A DNA stretch of 64,000 nucleotides from UBA5614 sp034678545 (GTDB lineage: Bacteria; Cloacimonadota; Cloacimonadia; Cloacimonadales; Cloacimonadaceae): assembly GCA_034678545.1 (NCBI GenBank), contig JAXDBS010000095.1, positions 1 to 64,000 of the forward strand. Direction: 5' to 3'. The notes beneath the pieces were generated by a model that saw only the letters and a list, made by a program, of their open reading frames with translations, was not told the DNA's origin and did not search any database. Positions 8,960 through 17,727 of this stretch are shown here, piece after piece. Both the position numbers and the translations under genes were made by a program. Position 1 is the stretch's first letter. The number at the start of each line of letters is the position of its first letter.

Positions 8960-10258
8960 ATGTATTACCAGCCCGCTTCCCTAAACCGGATCAGCGTGTT
9001 GCTGCGCAATGACGCACTGGACCTGCAGGAATACATCAACGCTGTCTGCGACAGGATCGGCGAAGCCGACAAAGTGGTCCGCAGCCTCCTGCCGGAAAAG
9101 AACCGCCGCGCCCGACTGCTGAAAGAGGCGCAGATCCTGCTGAAGAAGTTTCCGGCTCCCGCCTCCCGTCCGCCCCTGTTTGGCGTTCTGGTCGGGATCA
9201 AGGATCTGTTCAACGTGGACGGCCTCCCCACCAAGGCGGGATCGAAGCTTCCCGCCCAAGCCTTGGCCGGAGCGGAGGCGGACCTGGTCACGCGCTTGAA
9301 GCAAGCTGGAGCCCTGATTCTGGGCAAGACCCAGACCACCGAATTTGCCTATTTTTCTCCCGCCCCCACCCGCAATCCGGTCAATCCTGACCGTACCCCA
9401 GGCGGCTCTTCCAGCGGCTCTGCGGCGGCTGTGGCGGCCGGTTTCTGCCCTTTGGCTCTGGGCACCCAGACCATCGCCTCCGTCATCCGGCCCGCCGCCT
9501 ACTGCGGCGTGATCGGTTTCAAGCCCACCCAGGGACGCCTTTCCACCGGCGGGATCTTTCCCTTTTCACCCACACTGGACCAGCCGGGATTTTTCACCCA
9601 GGACCTGCCCGGTGCCCTGCTGGCCTCCGCCACCCTGATCCCGGACTGGGATCCCGATATCCGCACAACCGCCAAACCGAACATCTTTCTGCCTGCCGAC
9701 GCCTTTCTGGTCCAGGCTAATTACGATGCCTTCAACCGCTTCTACGAAAAGGCGGACCTCCTCACCGCCAAAGGTTATGAGGTCAACAGCTATCCTTTGT
9801 TCAAAAACATCAGGGAAGTGGACCGCGCCCATCGGGAACTGATCGCGGCGGAGTTTTACGCCACTCACAAGCAGCTTTTCAAAACGTACGGGGACCTATA
9901 TTCGGAACCTTCCAGGGAGCTTTTTAAACAGGGCAAAGCCGTCTCCAAGACGGCCCTGGCCGCCGACCTGGAGTTCCTGCGCAGCACCCGCCGGGAGGTC
10001 AGGGAGATCATGCAGAGGGAAAACGTGGACGTTTGGATCAGCCCCGCCACCACATCAGCTCCCCCCATAGGACTCGGCTCCACGGGAAATCCCGCCATGA
10101 GCCTGCCCTGGACCTTTGCCGGCCTGCCTTCCGTTACCCTGCCCGTGGCCAAATCCTCTCACAATCTGCCACTTGGACTGCAGGTCTGCGGCGGGTTCGG
10201 CCGGGATGAAAGCCTTCTCCAGCATGCCGGCGAGATTTTACAGGCTCTACGCTACTGA
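8960..10258 (+). CDS. amidase signature family amidohydrolase
   Basis: A 432-residue amidase-signature hydrolase. The Ser-cisSer-Lys triad is visible: Lys81 in VGIKDLFNVDG, the cis-Ser in GGSSSGSAAA (residues 148-157), and the nucleophile Ser174 in GTQTIASVIRPAAYCG. The usual glycine pair before the nucleophile (GTDTGGS) is replaced by Ile-Ala, and the Asp by Gln, which may change the substrate pocket. The start lies two bases past the CoA-transferase stop (TGAAATG), indicating coupling. It is probably cytoplasmic, as no signal peptide is present. It would hydrolyse a small amide such as oxamate or a ring-opened intermediate, which is inference. Confidence 0.9.
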   Translation: MYYQPASLNRISVLLRNDALDLQEYINAVCDRIGEADKVVRSLLPEKNRRARLLKEAQILLKKFPAPASRPPLFGVLVGIKDLFNVDGLPTKAGSKLPAQALAGAEADLVTRLKQAGALILGKTQTTEFAYFSPAPTRNPVNPDRTPGGSSSGSAAAVAAGFCPLALGTQTIASVIRPAAYCGVIGFKPTQGRLSTGGIFPFSPTLDQPGFFTQDLPGALLASATLIPDWDPDIRTTAKPNIFLPADAFLVQANYDAFNRFYEKADLLTAKGYEVNSYPLFKNIREVDRAHRELIAAEFYATHKQLFKTYGDLYSEPSRELFKQGKAVSKTALAADLEFLRSTRREVREIMQRENVDVWISPATTSAPPIGLGSTGNPAMSLPWTFAGLPSVTLPVAKSSHNLPLGLQVCGGFGRDESLLQHAGEILQALRY

Positions 10259-10281
10259 TATTGAAAGGTTGGAAAAAAGAC

Positions 10282-10287
10282 TTGACA
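10282..10287 (+). promoter_or_regulatory. -35 element of the groES promoter
   Basis: A consensus TTGACA lies about 110 bases upstream of groES and immediately precedes the CIRCE operator. No good -10 hexamer is seen at 17 bases, where the sequence is T-rich. The operator would cover the spacer and -10 region. Confidence 0.5.
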
Positions 10288-10291
10288 GAAA

Positions 10292-10318
10292 TTAGCACTC
10301 TGGATTTTTGACTGCTAA
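10292..10318 (+). promoter_or_regulatory. CIRCE operator (HrcA binding site) upstream of groES
   Basis: The arms are TTAGCACTC (10292-10300) and GACTGCTAA (10310-10318), separated by exactly nine bases. This is the CIRCE consensus TTAGCACTC-N9-GAGTGCTAA with a single mismatch in the right arm. CIRCE is the operator of the heat-shock repressor HrcA, and its place before groES and after a TTGACA box fits that role. hrcA itself is not in the window. Confidence 0.9.
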
Positions 10319-10395
10319 AGACTCGCATATTTGCGGCCGCGGCAAGGCTGACAAATAGATTCTTTCCACAAGATTAATAAAATAGGAGGTTCACA

Positions 10396-10668
10396 ATGAA
10401 ACTCAAACCCATTGAAGACCACGTAGTGGTCCAGATTTCCGGGGCTGCCGAGGAGAAAAAGGTCGGAGGCATCATCATTCCGGACACAGCCAAGGAAAAA
10501 CCCCAGATGGCCAAGGTGATCGCCGTCGGCACTGACGAAGACCTGAAAAAAGCGGTCAAGGTCGGCGACCAGGTCTTGTTCGGCAAATATGCCGGCACCG
10601 AGTTCGAACTGGAAGGTGTCAAATACCTCATCCTGGCCAAGAGTGACATCCTGGCTGTAGTCGAGTAA
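10396..10668 (+). CDS. groES: co-chaperonin GroES
   Basis: A 90-residue GroES (Cpn10) with the N-terminal KLKPIEDHVVVQ strand, the mobile-loop stretch EEKKVGGIIIPDTAKEKPQ (residues 16-34) and the closing GVKYLILAKSDILAVVE. It caps the GroEL chaperonin during protein folding in the cytoplasm. AGGAGG precedes the ATG. The CIRCE element upstream indicates heat-shock control by HrcA. Unusually, groEL does not follow: the next gene, three bases on, is thioredoxin, so groEL must lie elsewhere in the genome. Confidence 0.97.
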   Translation: MKLKPIEDHVVVQISGAAEEKKVGGIIIPDTAKEKPQMAKVIAVGTDEDLKKAVKVGDQVLFGKYAGTEFELEGVKYLILAKSDILAVVE

Positions 10669-10671
10669 GTT

Positions 10672-10992
10672 ATGGCGCTGCAGGAAATCACTGCTTCCAA
10701 CTTCAGCGCCCAGGTCCTGGAGTCTGACCAGCCCGTGCTGGTAGATTTCTGGGCTCCCTGGTGCGGGCCCTGCAAGGCGATCGGGCCTGTCATCGAAAAG
10801 GTGGCGGCCGAATACGAAGGCCGGGCCAAGGTCGGCAAGATAAATGTGGACAGCGAACCCGCTCTGGCCAACCAGTTCTCCGTAATGTCCATCCCCACCC
10901 TGCTTATCTTTGTGAAAGGCAAGGTCCACGATCAGATCGTCGGCCTCACAAAGATCGAAAAGATCAGGGAAAAACTCGACTCCACCCTTTAA
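10672..10992 (+). CDS. trxA: thioredoxin
   Basis: A 106-residue thioredoxin with the redox site WAPWCGPCK (Cys31 and Cys34) and the cis-proline loop in MSIPTLLIF. It is full length, has no signal peptide, and so works as a cytoplasmic disulfide reductase. It follows groES by three bases and is followed by a rho-independent terminator. The pair is therefore probably one heat-inducible transcript in which a redox protein shares the CIRCE control. Confidence 0.96.
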   Translation: MALQEITASNFSAQVLESDQPVLVDFWAPWCGPCKAIGPVIEKVAAEYEGRAKVGKINVDSEPALANQFSVMSIPTLLIFVKGKVHDQIVGLTKIEKIREKLDSTL

Positions 10993-11011
10993 CTGATTAA
11001 AGTTAATCCCT

Positions 11012-11050
11012 AACCCGCCTTGAACCCCGGTTTGAGACGGGTTTTTCTTT
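11012..11050 (+). terminator. rho-independent terminator after groES-trxA
   Basis: AACCCG (11012-11017) pairs with CGGGTT (11038-11043) around an inner partly pairing loop (ACCCCGGTT), followed by TTTTTCTTT. It lies about 20 bases after the thioredoxin stop. Confidence 0.75.
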
Positions 11051-11474
11051 GCCGGGTCCGCCTGCCTGGAAAATCCACCCGCTGCTTCTTAATCCATTAC
11101 TCAGTCCATATATGTCAATAATTTCCATTCCATCTGAATATTGCTCTTCTCCCAGAATTATTTATTGCTTAATTATATATATACAGCATATTAAAAGTAG
11201 ATCAAATATATTCCAATATATAGATGATATATTGTAACCATACAGATTATATCCTGCAACTCCACTTTTGAATTTGGGAAAGAGGGTCGGGGAAAAGCAG
11301 GATATTTTTATCGCTCTTATCGATAAAGCAACAGTTTACTTCCCGCCCGATAATATGACTTGACAGAAAAGGCAGCTTGCGTTCGCTATTTATTCTGCGC
11401 GCCCGCGGTTGGGTAGGGCGGCCCGTGCTGGGCGCGGACCTCCAAAAAAGAATGGAAGAAGGTGGGGAAAAAGG
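11051..11474. other. non-coding gap between trxA and the addB-like gene
   Basis: About 420 bases without a convincing gene. Bases 11100-11250 are strikingly A/T-rich, with runs of alternating TA (for example near 11176-11190 and 11210-11235). A TTGACA followed by GAAAAGG lies at 11360-11365 and may be the -35 box of the addB-like gene; the -10 is unclear (CTATTTATT near 11386). Confidence 0.5.
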
Positions 11475-14336
11475 ATGCCGGAATTCAGGTACATCAGGCT
11501 GGGGGAGGATGTGGTCGCAGCTTCCTTGCAGGAAGCGCGGCAGGCCGCCTGGCTGATCTATCCCACGCAAAGAAGCTGCAGGGAAGCCCAGAAGCTGTTT
11601 CAGCAGGCCTGGCAGCCTCTGGAGATCAGCTTTTTCAGCATGGAGGAATTCAAGCAGCAACTGATCTGGTCTGAGCGGATCTGCCTGCAGGACGAGAAAC
11701 GGCTGGTCTGTCTGTACCAGGCGATGACGCCGGAGGACAGGGCCGCTTTCCATATCGCAAAGTATCCCGACCTGATCGACTGGGGGCAGCATTTCTTCCA
11801 GTTTCTGGAAGAGTTGGCCGAGGAAGGCATCGACGCTGAGCATATCCTCGCCCGGATGCAGGGCAACGAGTTCAGCTACCAGGAATGGCAGTTGGAAAAT
11901 TATCGCCGGCTGCTGAAGATCCGCAGCCAGTACAGGGATTTCATCACCGCCAAAGGCTACACCGACGCCATCTTTGACAATAATCTGGACAATTTGCATC
12001 CGCCGGCCGGCGTGCAGCGGTTCGTCTTTGTCAACCAGTTCTATTACACAGGCCTGGAAAAAGGCTTGCTCGCGCGTCTGGAGGCATTGCGCAAAGAAGT
12101 AATCGTTTTATTTCAAGGCGATAAAGACTGGCTGGACGAGGCCAGCCTGAAGAGCCGGGACTTCACTCTGGAGGAGGCTTTCCCAAACGGAGTGCCGGCT
12201 TTCACATTGAAAGCTTTCTGGAGCGGCAACCCCTGGCAGATGGCGCTGGGCTTTCTGGGCGGGCCTTCCGGCCAGGGCAGGACAGATCCGGAAGAACACC
12301 TGATCGTGGACGCCGGTTTCCTGCGCCAGCCCTACCACAAAGCATTTCCACGGGAGGTGTTCCAGTACTCCGAAGCCCTGCCCCTGCACAACACCAGGCT
12401 GTTCCATTTCTTCCAGACAATGGCCGGCGGCTTGGGCAGCCTGGTCAGCGCCGACGGCAGGAAACTGGTCCAACTGGACTGGCTGCTGCAGGCGGTGGGC
12501 ATGGAGGGCTTCATCAGCTACTTCCGCCCGGACTGGGACGCCGCCCAAACAGATGCTTTCATCGGCTATGTCTGCAGTTTCAGCGAGCGTGACATCCTCT
12601 ACCTGGACCTGAAGCTGGAACTGCTCAAGCTGTTGAAACAGGAGGCGGAACACTCCGCTTGCGAAACCCTGCTGCGGGAGATCATTACACTGATGACAAA
12701 GCTTTCCGGCCTCCGCAGCATCAAGGATTTCCTGGCCTGCATAGACAGCGAAGGCGGACTTTATCCGGAGCGGCTGCTTTCGGACGCGGAAAAATCCGGC
12801 TCCGACCTCAGGGAACGCTGGTATGAAGCACTGGCCAACTACCTTGCCTTGGACGAACTGGCCCTGGTGGATGACTGGCAGGCTCTTTATCCCGGCTCCG
12901 AAGTCAGCGCGGGCATCCTTGACCTCTTCCTCTCCTTTGTCAAACCCAGGACCTATCAATACAGGCGCAGACAGTCGGAAAAGGCAGCCGCCACGGTCAC
13001 CAACCTGATGGATACGCGCAACCTGCAGGCGGGTAAAGTCACGTTTCTCAACCTCGCGGAAGGGGAGCTGCCAAGCGGCAGGACGCCTGTCTGGCTCTTC
13101 AACGAGCGCCAGCGCCAACTCATCGGCATGAAGAACTGGGACGACATCCGCAGTTGGGAACGCTATTATTTTTACCGGCTCCTCGCCGGGGCGCGGGAAG
13201 TGGAGATCTACACCGTCGCCAGCCAGGACAAGGACATCGAGCCCAGCTCCTTCCTGAGCGAGCTGCTGCTCTTTGCCAACCAGTCCGAACAGGCCAAACC
13301 CGTGGAATTGGAGGAGCTCTCCGTTCCGGCTGACGCGCTGCTGAAGAACTGGCTGCCCGACAGCAAGGCGGGAGTCCTGAGTGAGCACACGCCCCTGGAA
13401 GAGGCGCTGGATCCCGCTTTCTTCAATCTGCCCTGCGACCCCGTCTCCGATTTCGGGCGCGAAAAGCGCCTAAACCTTTCCTGGACTGCCTGCGAACGCT
13501 TTCTCAACAATCCCTTCCTCTTCTATCTGCAGGACCTGAAAAAGCTGCGGGAACGGATCACCCGTCTGCCTGAAACCATGGGCCGCAAGATGTTCGGCAT
13601 CCTCTTGCACAAATACCTGAATGTCATCAACCAAAGGCTGGCGGAGCAGCACGCAGGCGTGCTCTCCATGAAGTGGGAATGGATCAGCCGGGAGTTTCTG
13701 GCCAACAACCTGAAAAGCGCCCTGGCCCAGCCGCTGCTCTTTTACCAGATCCCCAAAAACTATAACTGGGAATACCTGAAAGCGCTGCTCTCGCCGTTCC
13801 TGGTCGATACCGCCAGCTGGTTCTTCCAGGTTGGCCTGGCCCGGGACGGGGACCTGATTTCGCAACGGATCAGGCTGATCCCGGAAACGGAGACTTCCTC
13901 GCAAGCGGAGAGGGAATACAAGCTGCTCATCCCTCCCGGCCAGACGGAAAGCGGGATAAGCCTGGCCATCCGGGGCCGGGCGGACCTGCGCCTGGAAACG
14001 AAAACCCGGCGCTTCATCATTGATTTCAAGACGGGCGGGGCCGACAAGATGCAACTCCTGTTCTACAAATTGTTCTACTACCTGATTGAGCAGCCGGAGC
14101 TGGAGGGCTCGCTGCGCTCGGCTTTCTACATGCTCATGGACAAGCAGCTGCAGTGGCTGGAGCAGACCACCCGGGCCGTTCCCGAAGATCTGGTCCGCAA
14201 GCTGGAGGCCAGCCTGCTCAGCCTTGCTGATAAAGGCTACGCGCCTGCCACGGATTCCCGCAACCGCAGATTCTTCACTGACATTACCAGGGCCGACCTC
14301 CTGCGCAACCTGCCCCTGGCCGAGGAGGAGCAATGA
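11475..14336 (+). CDS. AddB-like PD-(D/E)XK nuclease/inactivated helicase family protein
   Basis: A 953-residue protein taken to be the AddB-type partner of the helicase that follows. The ATG at 11475 (MPEFRYIRLGED) has AAGG before it; the longer frame uses a TTG 66 bases upstream and adds a basic, unlikely tail. The N-terminal part looks like a degenerate UvrD-type domain without a Walker A motif. The C-terminus carries a RecB-type nuclease motif, with GRADL (Asp837) and IIDFKTG (Asp850, Lys852). I do not see the four-cysteine iron-sulfur pattern of Bacillus AddB; only a lone cysteine appears in SWTACERFLNNPF. It overlaps the next gene by four bases. Role: double-strand break repair by end resection. 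Confidence 0.8.
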   Translation: MPEFRYIRLGEDVVAASLQEARQAAWLIYPTQRSCREAQKLFQQAWQPLEISFFSMEEFKQQLIWSERICLQDEKRLVCLYQAMTPEDRAAFHIAKYPDLIDWGQHFFQFLEELAEEGIDAEHILARMQGNEFSYQEWQLENYRRLLKIRSQYRDFITAKGYTDAIFDNNLDNLHPPAGVQRFVFVNQFYYTGLEKGLLARLEALRKEVIVLFQGDKDWLDEASLKSRDFTLEEAFPNGVPAFTLKAFWSGNPWQMALGFLGGPSGQGRTDPEEHLIVDAGFLRQPYHKAFPREVFQYSEALPLHNTRLFHFFQTMAGGLGSLVSADGRKLVQLDWLLQAVGMEGFISYFRPDWDAAQTDAFIGYVCSFSERDILYLDLKLELLKLLKQEAEHSACETLLREIITLMTKLSGLRSIKDFLACIDSEGGLYPERLLSDAEKSGSDLRERWYEALANYLALDELALVDDWQALYPGSEVSAGILDLFLSFVKPRTYQYRRRQSEKAAATVTNLMDTRNLQAGKVTFLNLAEGELPSGRTPVWLFNERQRQLIGMKNWDDIRSWERYYFYRLLAGAREVEIYTVASQDKDIEPSSFLSELLLFANQSEQAKPVELEELSVPADALLKNWLPDSKAGVLSEHTPLEEALDPAFFNLPCDPVSDFGREKRLNLSWTACERFLNNPFLFYLQDLKKLRERITRLPETMGRKMFGILLHKYLNVINQRLAEQHAGVLSMKWEWISREFLANNLKSALAQPLLFYQIPKNYNWEYLKALLSPFLVDTASWFFQVGLARDGDLISQRIRLIPETETSSQAEREYKLLIPPGQTESGISLAIRGRADLRLETKTRRFIIDFKTGGADKMQLLFYKLFYYLIEQPELEGSLRSAFYMLMDKQLQWLEQTTRAVPEDLVRKLEASLLSLADKGYAPATDSRNRRFFTDITRADLLRNLPLAEEEQ

Positions 14337-17300
14337 GGACGCCCCTCAAAAAGATCATCTCAGCCAGCGCCGGGACAGGCAAAACCTACCGCCTCTCGCT
14401 GGAATACATAGCTTTGCTCCTGGAGTTTTACGGCAAACAGGAATTCCGCCCCGACCAGATCCTGGTGATCACTTTCACCCGCAAGGCCACCGCCGAGATC
14501 AGGGAACGCATCTTCGGCCACCTGAACAAGCTGGGCAACCGCTCCGGCGACTGGAAAGAGCTGGCCTTCAACCTCAAGCGCGATATCCTGAAGCAGCCGG
14601 AGGCCGATCCCGAAAGTCCTCTCACCGAGTCCGAGACCAGGCTCTTGCGTGACGTCTGGATCAGGCTTTCCACGCACAAGGACGAGCTGCAGGTCATGAC
14701 CATCGACAGCTATGTGCACGGAATTTTCCGCAACCTGGTGCGCCCGGTCCGGGGCATCGACCGCTTCGAGCTTGACCTCCAGGCCGTGGACAAGCGTATC
14801 CCCTTCCTGTTCAATGAACTGATGTCCCCGGCGCTGCTCGGCCGCCTGGAAAAGCTCCTGTCCAGGAGGCTCAAGCCCGCGCTGGACGAATACAAAGCCT
14901 TCTTCCGCTCTTTGATCGACAACCGCTGGCTCTTCTACCTGGCCTCGCGCCGCGGGGTCAGCGCGCCGGAGGGTTCCATGGCCTGGTACACCAACCATCC
15001 GGAGCTCTGGCAGGCCAGAGCGGACGAGTACAAGAGCAATTTCCTGCGCCTGTTCGGAGAGGTGATCGCCTCCCTGGATGAGTTTATGCGCGTCAAGAAA
15101 CAGGCCGGCTCGACCCGGGAAGTTATCCAGGCCGGATACCTCAACCGTGAATACATCCAGCTTTTCAATCCTCTGCCGGAAAGGCTCAGCCAGTTGGGAG
15201 ATGGCCTGGATGCCTATCTGGAGGACGATTACACCCTGCTCCAACTGCTGAAGCTGTTGGAGAACCGGAAGTATCTCTGGAACGGGCAAAAGATCCGCCC
15301 TTCCAAAGCCAATCCCGAGGTGGAGATCTGGAAATCCCTTTACGGGCAGGCTTTGCAAGCGCTGGCCGACTATCTGGTCTTTCACCTGTTCCTGCCTGAG
15401 CAGCAGGAGATCCTCTCCATCTGGGAAGAGTTGCTCAGCCGCTATGACAAACTCATCTACCGCTACAAGAACTTTACATACGATGACATTGCCTGGTTCA
15501 CCTTCGAAGCCCTCTACAGCTCGGAGCCGCCCCTGTTCGCGGCTGAGCCGGAGGCCGTGGCCAACGAGTTTTACGAATTCATGTGCCACCGTACCCGCTT
15601 CCTGCTGATCGACGAGTTTCAGGACACCAGCATTCTGCAGTTCCACATCCTGTCGCCCCTGATCGAGGAGCTCTTGTCCGGCGCGGGCTCGTTTCCCTAC
15701 GGAGGCCTGGTCGTGGTGGGGGACGAGAAGCAGTCCATCTTCGGCTGGAGGGGCGGGCAGCGCGACCTGCTCCTGAACCTGGAAAGCATATTCCAGAGCG
15801 GAATGGAAGCCGAGAAGGACGCCCTGACCCTGTCCTGGAGAACCAGCCCCGGACTCATGCGGTTCATCAACACCGTCTTCGGCCAGCCGGCTCTGCGGAA
15901 CTTTTTGCGGAGCCTTGAGGCGGAATGGGACTACACGGACATAGAAGGCAAAAGGACAGACCTGGAGAGCGATACCGTGATCAGCTTCAGGCTGGACAAT
16001 TACTCCAGCCGCTCGGCAGACAACAAGATCGACCGCGCCATCCGCCGCTTTGTCGAAACCCAGGTCCTGCCCGGGCTGCCTGTGGAAGGTGAGGAGCCCC
16101 GCTCCGTAGCCATTTTGGCCCGACGCAACGAAGAGCTGGAAATGATCCGCGCCATCCTGGCCGAGCACGGCATCACCAGCGAATTCCAGTCCAGCAAATC
16201 CCTGCTGGACCATTCCACGGTCAAAGCTGTGTTTTACCTCCTGCGCTTTGCCGTCTATCACGACTGGTATGATCTGCTGGCCTTCCTGCGCAGCGACCTC
16301 ATCCTGCTGGACGGTGCTTCCGCCAAACAGGTGATCAGCCTGATCTCAGACGCGCAGCAGCAGACGGGCGAAGTCCGCCCCGTGCCTGACCTCAGCTCCG
16401 TTCCGAAAGCCCAGGCCGCTCTGGATCTGGCCCGGACGCTCAGCCCGGGCGAGGTCTTCCCCAACTGCCTGAAGGTCCTGCAGGCTTGCCAGGCTCAGGC
16501 CCGGCCTGCGTTGCAGAGGGACTTTGCCAATCTCCAGCGATTTTTGGACCTGGCCTTGGATTACGAGCAGAACTATCAGTCCGAACTGCCAGGGCTGCAG
16601 GGCTTCCTGCGCTACTGCGAGGACAACCGCGGCCAGGAAGTGATGCAGCAGCAGGACGTGGAAAGCCCGAGCGCCATCCAGCTCCTCACCATCCACAAAT
16701 CCAAGGGCCTGGAGTTTTCCTCCGTCTTTGTCTGGTGGAACCTGAAAAGCTTTTTTGGGCGCGAGGACAGTCAGTTGTCCAGCTGGGTCAGATACGCCGG
16801 CGGCAAATATCACAACCTCAGCGACATCGCCCTCAGCCTGCATTACAACAAAGTCCTCGCCGACAGCGGCTGGAACGGCATCAGGCTGGAAACTGAACGC
16901 CGGGAGCAGCTCGAGGAACTGAACAACCTGTACGTGGCTTTGACCCGCGCCCGCAGCCGGGTTTGCCTCTACGCCGCCTTTGACAAGACCGGCTCCTGGG
17001 AGGAGTACTGGGGGGAACAGGATAAAGCTGACAGGCTCACCCCGCCCCACTACGCGGTCAACTCGGCCCTGGAATACATGCGCGAGCAGGGTGAGATGCA
17101 GCCGGACGGCTCCTACCTGATCGATTTGCGGCAGCCGGAAGCGGCCGAAAAGATCGGCCAGGAAGAAAAAAAAGAATATACGGAACCAACTCCCGACCTG
17201 CAAGGCAGGCTGGCAGACTGGCGGCAGCCTTTGCCCGCGGCTGATGAAGAAGGGGACGCCGAGGCCCGAGATTGGAAGCAGTCCTACCTGGAGCGGCGAG

Positions 17301-17722
17301 ACAACCTGAAAGGCAATATCGCCCACTACTGGCTGGCCCAGATCAAGCACGCGGAGAGGGAAGAGCTGGAGCAGGCCCGCGCCCTGGCCCGCCGCCAGTT
17401 CGGCAATTTAATGCGCGCGACGGAACTGGACGCACTGATCGATACGCTGGAGCGGCAGCTTCCCAGCTTGAAGGATATCTTCGACCCGCGTTACGACCTC
17501 GTCTTCACTGAGTACCGGGTTTTCGACAACGGCAGGGAGTACCGCCTGGACCGCCTGCTGATCAACACGAAGGAAAAGCTCTACCGCATCATTGATTACA
17601 AGACCGGCGAAGTCCATGACGACCAGCAGCTGGAACGCTACAACCGGATTGTCAGACAAAAACTCCTGCCCGCCGATTACAAGCTGGAGCAGGAGTTGAA
17701 ACCTGTTTATATTATCGTCTGA
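14333..17722 (+). CDS. UvrD/AddA-type helicase-nuclease (RecB-like exonuclease V subunit)
   Basis: An 1129-residue superfamily 1 helicase with the full motif set: Walker A SAGTGKT (residues 12-18), motif Ia ITFTRKATAEIRERI, Walker B LLIDEFQDT (427-432), motif III VVVGDEKQSIFGWRGG, LSWRTS, motif V TIHKSKGLEF and motif VI YVALTRARSR. A RecB-type nuclease domain sits at the C-terminus, with Asp1073 in YRLDRLL and Asp1088/Lys1090 in IIDYKTG. With the AddB-like protein it should unwind and trim double-strand ends for RecA loading. Both proteins keep a nuclease site, as in AddAB rather than RecBCD. It overlaps the upstream gene by four bases and converges on the next gene with a five-base gap. Confidence 0.92.
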   Translation: MRTPLKKIISASAGTGKTYRLSLEYIALLLEFYGKQEFRPDQILVITFTRKATAEIRERIFGHLNKLGNRSGDWKELAFNLKRDILKQPEADPESPLTESETRLLRDVWIRLSTHKDELQVMTIDSYVHGIFRNLVRPVRGIDRFELDLQAVDKRIPFLFNELMSPALLGRLEKLLSRRLKPALDEYKAFFRSLIDNRWLFYLASRRGVSAPEGSMAWYTNHPELWQARADEYKSNFLRLFGEVIASLDEFMRVKKQAGSTREVIQAGYLNREYIQLFNPLPERLSQLGDGLDAYLEDDYTLLQLLKLLENRKYLWNGQKIRPSKANPEVEIWKSLYGQALQALADYLVFHLFLPEQQEILSIWEELLSRYDKLIYRYKNFTYDDIAWFTFEALYSSEPPLFAAEPEAVANEFYEFMCHRTRFLLIDEFQDTSILQFHILSPLIEELLSGAGSFPYGGLVVVGDEKQSIFGWRGGQRDLLLNLESIFQSGMEAEKDALTLSWRTSPGLMRFINTVFGQPALRNFLRSLEAEWDYTDIEGKRTDLESDTVISFRLDNYSSRSADNKIDRAIRRFVETQVLPGLPVEGEEPRSVAILARRNEELEMIRAILAEHGITSEFQSSKSLLDHSTVKAVFYLLRFAVYHDWYDLLAFLRSDLILLDGASAKQVISLISDAQQQTGEVRPVPDLSSVPKAQAALDLARTLSPGEVFPNCLKVLQACQAQARPALQRDFANLQRFLDLALDYEQNYQSELPGLQGFLRYCEDNRGQEVMQQQDVESPSAIQLLTIHKSKGLEFSSVFVWWNLKSFFGREDSQLSSWVRYAGGKYHNLSDIALSLHYNKVLADSGWNGIRLETERREQLEELNNLYVALTRARSRVCLYAAFDKTGSWEEYWGEQDKADRLTPPHYAVNSALEYMREQGEMQPDGSYLIDLRQPEAAEKIGQEEKKEYTEPTPDLQGRLADWRQPLPAADEEGDAEARDWKQSYLERRDNLKGNIAHYWLAQIKHAEREELEQARALARRQFGNLMRATELDALIDTLERQLPSLKDIFDPRYDLVFTEYRVFDNGREYRLDRLLINTKEKLYRIIDYKTGEVHDDQQLERYNRIVRQKLLPADYKLEQELKPVYIIV

Positions 17723-17727
17723 TCTTT

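Noticed and set aside
12108..13388. 426-codon minus-strand frame inside the AddB-like gene
   Set aside because: It is antisense to a supported gene and has no ribosome binding site or recognisable motif.
14360..16261. Long open frame of 633 codons on the minus strand inside the AddA-like gene
   Set aside because: It lies opposite a gene with full helicase motifs, and its translation has no domain-like features. It is a codon-bias shadow.
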